From: Uloborus plumipes
Lineage: Eukaryota; Arthropoda; Arachnida; Araneae; Uloboridae
Assembly (NCBI GenBank): GCA_038373865.1
Contig: JAXGGA010001043.1
Location: 108,131-172,130 of the forward strand
Length of the DNA: 64,000 nt
Reading direction: 5' to 3'
In this document: piece after piece, positions 10,953 through 24,900 of the stretch
Layout of the letters: every line of letters begins with the position of its first letter
Numbering within the stretch: the stretch's first letter is position 1
The notes under the pieces: model-generated
The model's database searches: none
What the model was told of the DNA's origin: nothing
The model's input: only the letters and a program-made list of their open reading frames with translations
Translations under genes and position numbers: made by a program

Positions 10953-13558
10953 TACATCTTTTAGTGAATCAGCTGCAAGAGGATTTGGATCAAATTACTA
11001 AATGGGCGGGCAGACAAGTGGGATATGGCAGTTAATATTGGAAAAGGTCAAGTGCTACATTTAGGTCATAGAAATAAGCATTAAGCTATTATTACATTAT
11101 TAGATAATCCAATACTGCATAGGTGGCCTTGCAGAAAGTCATCTCCAGTTAAAATCCTAAATTTAGCAGCAAAAATAGAGAGAGGGCTCAAAGAGCAATA
11201 ATGTACTTCAAGTTTTGCCCTTACCAACCTCAGCATAATTTTTTCAAAAAGATTTCCGCATTACATTTTCAAAAGTGCTGCAGATTTGTTAATAGGACAG
11301 TGAAAAGTTTGTCTGCTGCATACTACATCCAGCTTTTTCATTGCCTGGGATATTGCAGTGACTGGGAATCTATTGAAGAACAATATTCCTGCCAATGGAA
11401 ACTGCTTGGTCAAAAAGGGTTTTAATTTCTTCAAATTGACAGGTATCACTTATAAAATGAGAAGTTTAGGCTAAAGCTGCTGACTGGGAATCTATAAAGA
11501 GAGCAGGGTACTTACATATTAATGAAACTGCAGTACAGATTTGGTGTTTATAGATAACTGCCTGTGCATGCAAACAGCAACAGCCCCCTCCTCTCCAAAA
11601 AAAAACAGGCCGAAAAATCAACAAATCTGTTTTAACTGCCAAATCTGTAGTTGCAGTGGAGTTAAATACGTAACTACTAAAAGCAGCATTCGTATGAGGT
11701 GTACGTATTTCCAGAAGTTTAAGAACAGCTCACCTGATGCGTCATTCTCATCATCAAAATTTGTGGCATTTAAGATTTAAACCCGCAGGATAAGGCTCCT
11801 CAAAAAATCCCTCACAATGGAGACCAGCTTCAGTAGCAATCCCATCTCAGAACCCAACTGTATAAATGTGAATCCATTTAGTTCTTGGGTAGTTTTCAGC
11901 AATAATCTCCAAGGAATAGGCCATAAGACCCTCAGGACAGCATTACATTTCTTTACAGGAGTACCAATAATGAGGGGAAAGATGGGATCTTATTAGGAGA
12001 AAGTCTATTAATTAAAGGGTAGTAAGAATTCAGAGTTACTAAGTTGAATTCATTAAAAGTTCACAAGCCTTTGACAGAATGGGAAATAGACGTTTTCATT
12101 CTTAAATTAGAAGGGGCCTAATTCTGGCATGGCAAGTGCTTTGCATTTTTCGCGGAGCTTCAGAAGTTGCTTTCCCCTTTTTAGCTTCAAAGGTTCAATA
12201 TTAGTTTGAATCTCCATTGCAGTAAACAGAAAATTATTTGTAAAGTAGTATTAAACAGAAAACAAAATTACCTTTTCTTAGAGTTTGTATTCACCAAAGC
12301 ATTATTCGTATGGATAGTATAACATTGACATTTTAAAGAAAGCTTTGTTTCAAAAATACAATTTTGCGCTCCGCTATTACCCAAAATGTAAACAATAACA
12401 AAATAGCCGGTGTTGCCAATCTGAAATAACAGCAAAGGAAATTTCTCGTATCAACAACCGTCAAGCTTGTTTGTGTATCGTCTGCTTCGCAACGTGTTTT
12501 CATGGACTGTACTTTTTTCATGCATTTCAATCTGAATTCGTAATTGATACTTTTCAAAGTCTGTGTAATTTATATATGTTTCCCTTTTCATTCACGAAGA
12601 GTGAATTATGCTAGATTATGCTTTTACTTGGTTTCACTAAAGCTTATTGAACCTTTGATGAATGTGTTGAAAATGCGCCTAATTTGTAACTTTAACAACT
12701 TTAAGCTTTTAGTCAAAAATATAGTATACTACACTGTTTTTTACAACTTATTGCTTAGTTATTCTGCTTTTCGTTCCCTAGCTTTACCTAGAAATACCTG
12801 GTAATAAGCATAGTATGTTCATTTCTAAAATTTTTTAAAAAAGTAATAATGAATTAAAATTTTTATGACCACTAGTTTTGCATATTCAGCGAAATTTACT
12901 GAAGCAAGCTTATTTGGACCCTCTTTTTAGCATATTTTGCTCTTCAAATTAGCAATAAAGAAAGTAGTTTGATGGATACTGAGCTGAACGTGCATTAGTT
13001 AAATTCCACAACAACATAGTGTGTACAAATTCATTAAGATTCTAATTTACACAATTTTTATGGAATAAGGTTCATCATATTCTTAGTTTTTAGAAGTTTT
13101 ATTCCTGAAAATTATTTTTAACGAACTGGCAGCAAAGCTTTATTTGAAAGATCTGTTTAAATGCACTGCAAAAAGAATCAATTTTGTATCATGTACAATT
13201 TTATTTATTTTTACATAAAATCCTTGAAAGACGAGGGATAATGCATGCCTGCATTCACTCTCTTCCCAGATACATTTACTGCTGATCTGTGCATTGCTCC
13301 ATAATTGTTGTTTGCTCTTAATATGAAACATTTGGTTGACTTCAAAATGTGCTGATAAATTATTTAAAAAGTTCACTTCCGCTTTCATACATAAATGATT
13401 GGAAAGGAAAGGCATTATCTTACAAAAAATTTTATCCATCCACTGTACTCTAGTTTTTCATACTTTCACATCATTTTGAATTGCATGCAGAGATAGAGAT
13501 ACCTTATGGTTGTATCTAACTATTGTCATTCATGGTATTTTTCATAATAAATGACGGG
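10953..13558. other. Intergenic interval between the two divergent KAT2-related genes
   Basis: No convincing coding exon on either strand. The missing 5' end of the minus-strand gene (right of 7549) and that of the plus-strand gene (left of 18925) must lie in or near this interval. A stretch around 12370-12520 is richer in CpG than its surroundings and could be a promoter or first exon, but no definite start can be shown. Confidence 0.35.
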
Positions 13559-13560
13559 TA

Positions 13561-14291
13561 TGGTGGAACCTCGGTTACTCGACGCACCTCGGGATCAACA
13601 AAATATGTTGAATTAAGTGAGTGTCAACTTACTGAAGTTTCATAATTTCAACTATTGTGGTGTTTTCTGTACCACTTATTTACTAGAACGTTGTAAAAAT
13701 TAATTTCAGTAAATGATGTTTCCTTTCTCTTTTTTTCTGTCTTATTTTTCATTTAAAAAGAGCATAACAAAATAAATAGGACAATTTGAATTACTTGTTA
13801 AGAATAAATACATGATTTTTGAAAACAGATAAGACCTTGTCAATCAGGGCTCTTGAAGAAAAAAGCCCAGCTCATAGTTGAAAAACATGTATTTTGCTGC
13901 CTCTCTTCTCTTCTGAATTGTCCTGTGTGTGTGAATACATTTCTCCAACCCCTTCCTAGCCCTAAGACTGCACCAACAGCACAAAGTGTGATTGTCTCAT
14001 CATAGTACTAGCGGGGATTCTAAAACAGAGGTCTTTTTGGAAAACAATGAATTGACTTATCCATAAACCGTAAAATTCTCAGAAATGGTCAAAATTGGAA
14101 AAGGTATTAGTAGCAAAATGTGGACTAAATTATCAAGTGGATGTTGACTTATAGAGGCTCCTGTCAATGTGTGTCGAGTCAACTAGATTTGTGAACATTG
14201 ATTTTAACACTGCACCAACCATTGGAAAAACTCATTTTGGCTTACTGAGGTTGTCGAGTTATCCACATGCCTAGTTTCTGGAGTTCTACTG
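13561..14291. mobile_element. Tigger-like non-autonomous element (old)
   Basis: TA flanks (13559-13560 and 14292-14293) enclose 731 bp. The left end TGGTGGAACCTCGGTTACTCGACG and the reverse of the right end, CAGTAGAACTCC, match imperfectly. 'GAACCTCGGTTACTCGA' resembles the usual Tigger/pogo end. 'GTCGAG' words near both ends support a degraded inverted repeat. Confidence 0.55.
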
Positions 14292-14403
14292 TATATCACA
14301 ACATATATCAATTGATATATATCAGTGAACCCTGATGCTTACTTCTGGAGTTATCATGATACCTAGATTTAAATTCTGTTATTTTTATTGTTGTTTCTGA
14401 AAT

Positions 14404-14698
14404 CACTCGTGTACCCTAGCCCAAGTAGACACGGGTACCCGATTTAAAAAAGAATATGTACGGCTTCCGTTTTTGCAAGCACCATTAATGTGGAAAGTAA
14501 TATTTTAGCTCAACACACATGCCATAAGACATTATAGGGCAGGCAGCCATTCATAACACAGTCATTCACACAGAGGAAGGACAAGGATAGGAGAGAGTGA
14601 AAGTACATCCATGTCTGAGTCGGGGTTCGAACCTGAGGCCACCGCATCAGTCCGACTCCTTTGACCACTTGAAAATGTGGCCGGCAGATTTAAATGCT
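14404..14698 (-). repeat. tRNA-derived SINE
   Basis: Read on the minus strand, the head shows a pol III A box (AGTGGTCAAAGGAGTCG, 14669-14653) and a B box (GGTTCGAACC, 14633-14624) at tRNA-like spacing. An unrelated body follows to about 14404. The D-arm and T-arm words are intact but the anticodon arm does not fold as a functional tRNA. Exact ends and target duplications could not be fixed. Confidence 0.65.
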
Positions 14699-15093
14699 TA
14701 TTTCTAACTCTGCTCTTCTCGCTAGGAAGTTCCAAACGATAGTTCCAAAATCAACTTTCATATTGCAAAAGGGTAAAAAGACGTTTCATATTTTCAGAAA
14801 AAGTAACATTGCTTGATTATTTGTTTTTTATTTGTACCAAATATTAATGCCTTTTCTTTGATTTGTTGTAGAAGGAATTTTGGAAGTTGATTTAAGTGAT
14901 GTCTGCCCCAGAAGAAAACATGAATAATGAAAAGCAAAACATTTATAAACCAAGTAAAAAATTTACATATTATATAAATATTTTTATAGTTTTCAAATGA
15001 AATCTTAAGGAAAATCATTTTCTAATGTTATTTTCACTTTTTTTTTTTTTTTTTTCCGAAACAAATCTTTGAAATTTTGTTTTTAAACCTAAC

Positions 15094-17085
15094 CATGGGC
15101 GCCCATAAGGGGGGGCAAGGGGGGCTCGAGCCCCCCCTTGGAAATTAATACTTTTCTGCTTTTAGTACTATTTATTCAGAAAAAATTTAAAACTTTTTTT
15201 CTTCACCCATTAATGAATGAGTTATCAAAAATGCCAAATTGTAATGACTCTAATCTGCATTGAAATCGCTTTCAGAATTATAGCATTGTGTCTCTTCCTA
15301 CATTCTTCAATAGAAAAAGAAAGGCAGATTCATGGATGAACCGGCGCCGAATATGCATAGGAAACTACCCCATGTCTGCGAACAAGCTGTTGGATCATTC
15401 CATTTTAAATCAACAAATTTTTAAAAAAGTTGTTGCATCATTATTTTTGATTTTGATGAAAATTTCCCAGACCTGAAGAAAATATATATTTTATTAAAAA
15501 ATATACCGTTTGACATATAGGCCATTTTTGTTGTTGGCAACAGCAAAAATGGGGCATTTATGATACTTAGTCTTATGAATTATAACTTTTTTCTATCAAA
15601 GATTTTGAGCTCAAACATAGCTAATTGAAACCTAAGAAAGAGAGCTTTTTATATATCAAGAAATTTCAGATTAAAAAAAATATTTTTCAAGGTCAAAGTT
15701 TGATGAAAATCTCATTTTTTACTACTTTTCAAAATTAAAAAACCCATGAAAGGTTTAGAATAACAAGCCCTATTTTGATATCATATATTCATATGCGTGG
15801 TTACTTATAAAACAAAAAAATTAGCTTGTTACTCTGCCCATTTTATGAGACATGCCCCCTAAAGTTGTAAATTTTCAAAAAAATTTTCAACGCTAAAAAA
15901 AAATGCATGTGAGGGTAAGGTAAAAATCATTTTATTGGTGGAATCTTAAGTACTTTTTACATTAAAAAAATGTAACAAAAGTTGCTTTGTTATTCAAAGG
16001 CGCTTGGCAGCTATGGATATCTGAATTTTCATGTAATTGCACTGAAGCAACACTATTATTTTTGTAATCAATCTCAGATTTTAGTGAAATTTAATTGTAT
16101 TCTTAATTGCTAGTTTTTAATTATAGAAATGACAAAGAAGTGTATATAACATATTTACTCTTTTATAAGATAATTTAAAAAATTTATCGTCTAAATCTCT
16201 TAACGCTCTTTTGTAGAACTATTTTCTTTAGTGTTTCGTCTCACAGAGAAGAGTTGATCAATGTTCGCTCATCACAAGTGTGATATTGTGACCTCTTCCT
16301 TGTGCACACCATAGTTCTTATGCAGTCAAGATTTTCAAAATGTCTTGCAACTGAATCCAAGTTTAGTCATCCTCACTTGATTTTCTTACATGACGTTCCT
16401 GGCCCTTTCGGATGAAAATAATTTATTCTGTATTGTTCTTCAAGATTGACTACTTTTACTTGCAACACTTCTCCTAGCCACCAGTCACTATCATACACAC
16501 GGCAAACATAATCTGACAATTTTGGTCGGATTCTTGTTTTTGATTCTTGTTTTTTGTGCAGCAGTTGCGTTTCAATATATGATAAAAAAATATGGCTTGT
16601 TATTCTGAACCCTTCATGGGTTTTTTAATATTCAAAAGTAGTAAAAAATGAGATTTTAGTAGCAAACTTTGACCTTGAAAAAAAAAAATTTTTTTAAATA
16701 TGAAATTTATTGATATCCAATATGAAAAGAGCTTTCTTAGCTTTCCAATGAACTATGTTTGAGATCAAAATTTTTGATAGAAAAAAATTATAGTTTACAA
16801 GACAAAGCATCAAAATGCCCAATTTTCCTGTTGCCAACAACAAAAACGGATTATACATATCAAAGGGTAAATTCAAAAAAAAAAGTATATATTTTTGAGG
16901 TCTAGGAACTAAAAAGAATGCATATGCAAATTTCTATCAAAATCAAAAATGGTGATGCACCCCCCCCCCCCCCATTGGTCGATTTAAAATGGAATGATCC
17001 TATATATATATATATATCTTTTAACTGTAAACTATGAAGAAAATATGTGAGCCCCCCCTTAAAATTTCGTATATGGGCGCCCATG
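15094..17085. mobile_element. DNA element with CATGGGCGCCCATA ends and 8-bp duplication
   Basis: Outer ends CATGGGCGCCCATA and its reverse complement are flanked by a perfect 8-bp duplication AACCTAAC (15086-15093 and 17086-17093). The subterminal sequence is rich in runs of G on the left and C on the right. Most of the interior is a second, long-inverted-repeat element (15392-17000). No transposase is encoded. Confidence 0.8.
15392..17000. mobile_element. Long-inverted-repeat (fold-back) element nested in the previous one
   Basis: The ends GGATCATTCCATTTTAAATC and its reverse complement start arms of about 390-400 bp (15392-15785 and 16595-17000) that pair through most of their length around a central unique part. 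No coding frame is credible. Its terminal GGATCATTCCAT is shared with the 4.9-kb element at 53575-58470. Confidence 0.75.
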
Positions 17086-17171
17086 AACCTAACCTAAAAC
17101 AATGTTTGTACACAAAGTTTTTTTTAGCTTTTCTCAACAGTTGTCTGCTCTAAAATTCCAAATAGCTATAA

Positions 17172-18385
17172 CAGGGTTCGTACGCTCCTTACAAACTCCT
17201 TATAAACTCCTGCTTTTTAATTAGAGAAAATAAGGGCCCTTAAAACTCCTGAATGTCACCATTATCTCCTTACAAACTCCTTATTTTTTCATTCTGTTAA
17301 TACACGTTTTTTTTTCTGCTAAGTGTTTTCTTCTGCCACAGATCTCAGGGGTGATTGTGTTCGAGTATTTTACCTGAATTCCGGTATTTTTTCGTGTGTT
17401 TTTTTTTTTTTTTTTTTGTTTACTTTGCTATGCTAAGGGGCAAATAAGTAAAATGTCTTTTTATTTCTATTAAAATCGAGAATTAAAAATTTTCAAGCGA
17501 AATTCTGGGTTCCTTATTAGTCAAAAAATTTAAATTGAAATCATTGATTTAATTAAAATTTTATCTCGACTACGTTGATTGATATTGATATGTGTTTATC
17601 ATAGAGCTTTAAAATTTAAATTATGACACATTTATTTTAATAAATCCTTTGATATATCGTTTTTTCCCTTTTGTTTGTTCAACGCATTCATAATGAAAAT
17701 CGCGATCTCTTTGCATCCGCCGTTGAAATAGGAATTTTTGCATTTATGATGTTCACTATACTCTGTCAAGAGGTAAATAACTAAAATTTCATTTTATTTA
17801 TTTATTTATTTTTTTCTGTTTAAAGCATTAAGTTAAAATGTTTTAAACGAAATTCTGTGCTCTTTAAAAGTGTCAATCGTCAAAAAGTTTAAGAAATTTG
17901 AAAGGTTTGAATTTTGGCTTCTACTAGTTCCACTTCACTTAGTATTATTTTATTTTAATAATAATTTTTTTAATGGGGATTCTAGTTACAAAATTTTTAA
18001 TAAGTGTCTTGTTTTTCAAAAAGTACTAATTTTCAATAAGTCTTTAATTTTTTTTTTCGTTTGTAAATTTTTTTTAGAAATTTATTTTCAAAATAAAATA
18101 TTTTTCAATAGTTACCCCCACCCCCTTCGGTATCTGAATTTTATTTTGAGTCGGCTAATATTCAAGAAGCAGTAAATTCATATTTGACTTTCAATTAGTG
18201 TATTATTCAACATATTGTATGAAAGCAAAAATAAATAATACAAAAATAAACACAACGTTTTTTTAATGTGTTGTTAAAAAATGCGTGTTTTGACTGGAAA
18301 ACACTCTTTAAAAATTGAAATAAACTCCTGCAAAACTCCTTACAAACTCCTTATTTTTAATTTTTAAATTTGAGTATGAACCCTG
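17172..18385. mobile_element. Non-autonomous element with CAGGGTTCGTA ends
   Basis: Ends CAGGGTTCGTAC and GTATGAACCCTG are inverted, and TATAA flanks both sides (17167-17171, 18386-18390), a 5-bp duplication. Just inside both ends 'CTCCTTACAAACTCCTTAT' occurs in the same orientation. The CAGGG start suggests a hAT relative with a short target duplication. Length 1,214 bp, no transposase. Confidence 0.65.
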
Positions 18386-18924
18386 TATAAGTATCATTCT
18401 CGGGAGCAAAAGAGTATTTTTAATTAAAATTTTTAAATAAAATGTATACCTATCATAATTGTAAATGTGTGTATCTGTGTGTGCAGTATATAAACATGCA
18501 TTAAAACATGGGGTGCAAGTGGGGACTTGCGCCTCCCCTTAGAATTTAGAACTTCCTTGCTTTAAGTATGTTATATCCATGCCTGAAGGTGAGCGTGTCA
18601 TTCAACTTAGCTGCATTGGAATTAAAAGTTTCTTCGTACCGAGTGTACCAAGAGTTAGGAATTGCAGTATAAAGCCTTAACTATCTGAAACATTCCACTC
18701 ACTAAAAGTTATTTTTCTCTTTGGAAATTACTACTAACGCATAAAAGTTAACATTTTAACTTTTATGGTACTAATTTATTCCTGTTCCTATTTTGTCATG
18801 TTTTTATTCTTAAGACGCGTTTTTATAACAGAAACAGAATACTCAATTGGGTATACCACTTGAGCAATTTCAACTATCTGAAAATTAAGCATTTAATTGT
18901 TTTAACTATACTTTCTTTTTTCAG

Positions 18925-18998
18925 TTGCCCTTACTCATGAGTTGGTAGCAAAAATTGTGCAGGATATAATCCAAGAACAAAAATTAGCAAAATCCAAT
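18925..18998 (+). CDS. HAT gene, upstream exon (pre-HAT linker)
   Basis: A pyrimidine-rich 'cttttttcag' acceptor ends at 18924 and a GTAAGT donor starts at 18999. Only one of three frames is open, and it is the frame that joins exon 30022 in phase. 'THELVAKIVQDI' resembles 'PMELVNEVMLTI', the segment between PCAF_N and HAT in GCN5. It begins in phase 1, so at least one more exon lies upstream. Confidence 0.65.
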
Positions 18999-21900
18999 GT
19001 AAGTTTTGATTAAGTTCATATAGTTATTGAATGTATTTTAGGGTGGGTCGATTTTAACTTTTTTTAAAAAATCAAAAACCACTGTGATTGGGAAAGGTTG
19101 TGTATTTAGAAAAGTTGCTTTGAAATCAAAATATATTTACATCTCCCGCAATGCCCTTGAAGTTTCGCCAAATATGTTAAAAATAGCATTTTAAGTTTAA
19201 TTTTTTAAAACTTTTTATGCATGATTTTTTTAGTCGCCATTAGTAAAAATAGTAACACAGACACTTATAACGCATGAAAAAATTATTTTGAGATCATAAA
19301 ATATTTAAGTTCCCCACCAGGCCCACAAAATTTAGCCAAATTCATAAAAAAGTTGCATTTTAATTTTTCTTTTAAAAAAAATAATGCATGATTTTTTTTT
19401 TATGGCTTAAATAGTTGCACAGTAAAAAAAACCTTTATCCACAAACAAAATATTCTTACATGGTATCATATTTTAGACCTCTGCTGGTTCAGAGAAACTC
19501 TTATCATTTGGACCTTTTTCGTATTAAAGCCCTTAGAAGTAAAATTTTTATTCAACTATTTATTTTTAATGAAAATCATTTAAACTATTTTTTCCCTTAG
19601 AGCAGCACGACAGGGTGTACCAGTATGTAGAAAAAGCATTTTTTTGCTGTTGTAAGCCGCCTGTTATGATAGATAGCCTTTTCGACGATTACGTTTGCAA
19701 CGTTTTTGGCCACTTTTCAGAACACACATAGATAACAGCGGCATAGCCAGGGTAGGGTCCGAGGGGATCCAAAGAATCCCCCCCACCCCCCACCCCCGAT
19801 ATGACAAATTCTAAAAAAGGAAGATTGAAGAAAAAAATTGCCTTGTGTTGAAAACAAGCATTATACTCACTCAAAAAAATGAAACAATATATATAGTTGT
19901 CTCTTGTGCAATATTTAACGTATAAAATAATTTTTGAAGGAAAAATGCAGTAAAATGGACTGAACAAGAGGGTGTGGAGCATTAGACGCAGAGCTTTTTT
20001 GCAATGCAATGATTCTCGATATTTTTTCTACTGTTTGAAAATATTTTTGCCCAGAATAAGTAAAATTCAAACATTCAGAGCCGATTATGATAAACTGTCC
20101 AAAAGAATACTATCCAAAATCCATTTTCATCCCAACCTTAGATGCACTAATTTTGCATCTATCTATTTAACGATTCCAATATTAATATTTTAGAAAGTTT
20201 GGAACTTTTAATTCCTAAAAACTTGAATGAAGAAAATATTGCTGCTTGTTTTACATTTAAATGTATTGAAAATTATTGTGTCATTACTAACAGTTAAATA
20301 AAACATCCATCTCTCTAGTATATACTTTGCTTATTTTCAAGATCTCCATAGTAATTTTTCAAATTTTCCTTGAACTCCCTGGCAAACAAAATCCTGGCTA
20401 CGCCCCTGACAGCTAATGCAAATATTTTTGCTCAGAAGTAAGTGCATCTTTCTCTCCTGTGAACAAAATCAAGTTTACAAACTTAAAGCATCCCATTGAT
20501 TGCCAAAGCAACTGGGGCATTTATAGCATCTCTTGCAAAATGCGGACTCAGCTATGTAGGCCAGACTAAGCGGCCTCTTAAGCACCGTCTGAAAGAGCAT
20601 CAAAATTATGTTAAACATAAAGAACTAGCACGCTCGTCCATTGCTCAGCATTGTTGGACTTCTGGTCACTGCTTTGATTTTTCTTCGGCCAGAATTATTT
20701 GTAAATGTTCGTCAGTTTATGACCTCGATTTTTGGGAAGCTTACCATCTTTGGAAAAATTCCCATTCTCTGGTGAATGATTTTTCCAGTGTTCCATTTTT
20801 CCCGGACATCTGGAAGCAATTTTTATAATTTCGTCTTTTAGTGTTTTCTCCTGCGCTTTTTTTTTTCTCCTACTTTCCTTTGCTGTCTCCCCCCCCCCTT
20901 TTCTTCGCTCTCCTGGCGTTTCGCTGATCGCTGATTGGTCAGTGTTTTCCCGCTTTTGTCGTGAGTTCAAGCGCACTCGCCCATTTGTTATAAATACCGG
21001 GGCACACGTGCTTCGCGCTCAGTTCTCTTACAGCTTTCATGTTGTTTGCTGAGCTTCTTGCACTGAGGAAGGGGCTCCATTGTAGCCTTGAAATAGCTAT
21101 TTGCTGTACTTTCTACCTTATTTGTGCTTTATTTACGTTGATTTTTAACTTCAAACAATGAAGTAGATAGCTTTAAGAAGGCCATTGATCTTCATTTGGG
21201 TCTATAATTTGACTAGGACCAGCCCAGTTGGGCCCAGAGCCTGCTGCTGGTTGTCGCATTTGTTTTTGTATTTTAATGTAAAAGTTAGCTCATAAAGAGG
21301 TATATTCAAAAAACCAAGAGATTCTGCAAAAATGAAACCAAAAAGGTTTCAAGATGATGCAAAATCTACACTGCTCTACTCCTCTACATGTTATGAAACG
21401 CAATTGTGCATGTGTAAGAAGTCAAAAAGAGGTACTGGTTTACAAACGAGAATTTTTCAAAGACCAGATCTTCAATGAGAGAGTATATGGGGAATTAGAA
21501 TGCGAAATGACTAGAAAGGTAAAACTAGTGCTAAGAAAATAATGGATTCATAACGAGTGAATGAATACAGCATGCCATTGGAAAGTAATTAAGTAGTCCA
21601 CTTCAACAATGTGAAATAGTTTTGGATTGCACTTTCTCTACTAATAATAAAGCTGAAGGTGGGTCTGTCTGTCTTTCTTTCCTTCTGTCTGTCTGTGACC
21701 CGCGTAGCGCCGAAACCGTTCGATCGATGTTCTTAAAATTTGGCACAAAATTAGTTCGTAGCATGTGTGTGTGCGTCTCAAAGCAATTTTTCGAAAATTC
21801 TGTTTTGTTCTTTTTCTGTTCTAATTCTTAGCTCATTTTTCATACAAATTCAAAGAAATATTACATACACATTTTCAAATCTTATGTCATTCAAAAGTTT

Positions 21901-24900
21901 AAAATTTTCTGCTAAAAATGATATGAATTAGAAGTTTGTGCGAGCATTAGAAGAACTGTAATAATTGCTTATAGAATCCCTGAAATTCAAGGCTTATCTA
22001 AAGCAAAGCAAGTCAAACGATTCTAAAATGGTTAAACTTGAGAATAAAATTTAAAAATAAAGATAAAATGAATTATTTTATCACAACCGGAAATGAACTT
22101 TTCATATTGTTACCATGGTTACGTTTTAATACCATTTTTTGTTTCCTTCTTTTTCCCTTAATAATTTTTAAAATGTATTTGCTTTTGTAGCAATCCAAAC
22201 TCCTAGCCATATTAAAATGAGTTATTTAACTGTTGGAAAATATCGTCTGTTTTTATTTTCTCAGTTTTTCTAAAGTGTGTCATGTCGGAAAATGTTTTAT
22301 TTTGTTTTTGAAGTTAGGAAAGAAAACTTTCTTCTTTCTTTTAAACTTTGGTAAGATTTTTGTTGGTTTCTGTGAGCTACAAAATTGTTCTTATTTTCTC
22401 TTTTTGCTCATTTTTGTGCACTTCCTCTTGGGGTTGCATTCGAATGTCCCCAAGGGGGTGTTTTACCCCTTTTATGGCTTAAATCAGTGTTAATTTCAAT
22501 GCAGACAAAAGTGATATGAATTGGCCCGACCACTTGGCGATATATCGCCAAGCTTTTGGTAGCTAAGTGTTTGACGCTAATTTGGCGACATATTGCCAAG
22601 TTGGCGACAAATTTGGCGAATTTTTTTTTTTTTTTGATTTCAACTTGGTGCTATTGGCGATATTTTGGGAAAATGCCACTGAATGACGTTAAAATCCGCG
22701 ATATTTAGGAGATTAATCATTGTGAAATATTCTTTTGCATTGTTTCGTGGCAAACTAGGGATGTAAATGTTTGAATTGTTATCTTGATCACTCCAAGCAC
22801 TATTTTAGCACCTAAGGAACTACACTAAGGAACTACTGAGAAATTTACACGTAAAAGGAAGTAGTGTGGGGTTCGTATCAGATTATTTTCTCTACTTTGA
22901 ATTAATAAAAGTTGAACTATAACTAAAATAGTGTTTTTTCTGCTCTATCAATTATTTTCCAAATGAGCTTTTAATTTTATACCACTGGCAGAGCTGTAAC
23001 GTAGGGTCTTTTCTACAGCCTGGGAATCGCACATTCCCATGCTAGTTGTCACGGCTGTGGATAGATAAGGCGACAGCTGGACGCCAGACCTTTCTTCTGA
23101 CCATGGGAAAATATATTTTTTCTCACGGTGGCCAAGTGGTTGGTCAGCTTGTCCAACGACTTCGAGGAGAGCTTGACTTGATGTCAGACTGTTAGGTTGT
23201 GTTTTTGGGTCTCCGTCAGGAGACTGGAAACGGTATTCTTATCCGGCGGAAACCGTCCCCGGATTTGTGAGGGAACCAAACTCCCTGTTAATAGTCACGT
23301 CAGTGACTGGACCTCGTGACCAATACGAAAGAGTTAAAAGCTTTCGTTTAGTATAGTTTTGTACGTTGTATATATTTTGTAAAATTGCTTAATAAATACT
23401 TAGCCCAGAAGTGAACTCTTTACTTGTCTGGGAGCTACTACGTTACAACAATTGGAGGCACCACCGGCGAGATTCAACAACTTCGCGAAAAGAACTTGCA
23501 AAGGTTTTCAGTTCTGCTGCTGTAGTCGCAGAAACGATCTTCTCTACTACCGTCCCTTGGGATCGCTATTCTGTGCGGATTTTACAAGTGCTGCGGGAAG
23601 CCTAGTTCGCGACAGTCCCTGACAGTTTGATGGAACTGAGGAAACACCCACTCCTCTCCGAAGAATAAGAAGCAAGTGAAGCGCTATATGCGATTTTTGT
23701 GCTTTCTTCGTGCGCCCATGAAAAGAATAGTGAAAGTTCGAACTCTCTTCTATTTCGGACTTTGGATTACGCGTGTTCCGCGCGTGTAGTGGACTAAGGA
23801 AAGAATAGTGACAGTCGAACTATTTCGAACTTTGGATTACGCGTGTTCCGCGAGTGTATTGGATTACAAAAAAAAAAAGAAAGACCACAGCTGGGTGAGT
23901 TTATACCTTTCTTATTTTGGAGGCAGCAAATTTTATTTAGCGGATTGAATTTTAATGCAATTTAGTTTTCCAGTAATTTTGTTTTAAATTAGTGCATTAA
24001 GCGAGTTTTGGGTTTTCTATGAGTAAAGTTTTAAACATTAATTTCATGGCATACATATTTTATTTATATTTTATGGGGGTTACAATTTTTTTTCTAAATT
24101 ATTGTTTCGAAATGTATTTTGTGATGCATGATTCTAGAGGTAAATGAATTATAGACATGCGTTATGTAAATATGGTTCTTTCAAAGGGTAAATGTTAAAT
24201 TTTTTTTGGCCTTGCTTTTCAAAAGTTATTTGTTTTGAAAGTGTTACTTTTAACTGTATACATTCTATTGAGTAATAGTAGAAAATGGCATATTTGGGAA
24301 AAGGAAAAAAATGTGACCTAATTAGTTTAGCTAAAGAGTTAGGAATTACTGTTAGTGAAAATTCTACTTTAGTTGAGCTAAAGAAATTAATAACGCAATC
24401 TGACGATTACGATGAGGAATTTGTGAAAGAGGTGCACTCAAGTATCGTTGCCTCGCGCGTTGAAGAAGAAAATCACGCACGGGAGGAGGCCAAAAGAAAA
24501 TTAGAAAACGAAAGGGCAGAAATAGAGGCTAGGAAACAACAAGAGTTTCAGGCTTTTGAGCTAGAACGCCTCAGGTTAACAAGTGCATCTACTAGTAGAT
24601 CAGGATCCTCTGAAAATTTAGCGCGAAAGCCTACTCGAGCTATTCAAAGTATGATGCAAAGATATGATCCGGGAAATTCGGACATAGCTTTGTATCTAGT
24701 TATGTTTGAGAGGCAGGCTCGAAAAGCGGAAATTGATAGGGAGGATTGGGTGTCCAATTTAATGGCACTCCTGCCACTGGACATTATAGAAATCATTCTA
24801 AAAGAACCCGAAGAAAAATCCGACGACTATGATTTTGTAAAAAGCATTTTGTTGGAGAGGTTTAAATTAAATCCTGAAACCTTCAGGCTGAAATTCGTCC

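Noticed and set aside
13140..13439. 99-residue minus-strand open frame
   Set aside because: No splice sites or family match, composition like surrounding AT-rich DNA.
14624..14690. Functional tRNA gene
   Set aside because: A and B boxes are present but the anticodon arm and acceptor stem do not pair; it is the head of a SINE.
21050..21110. Hammerhead ribozyme after the Penelope-like fragment
   Set aside because: CTGAGGAAGGGG and TTGAAA resemble part of the motif, but the conserved CTGATGA core and pairing stems are not present.
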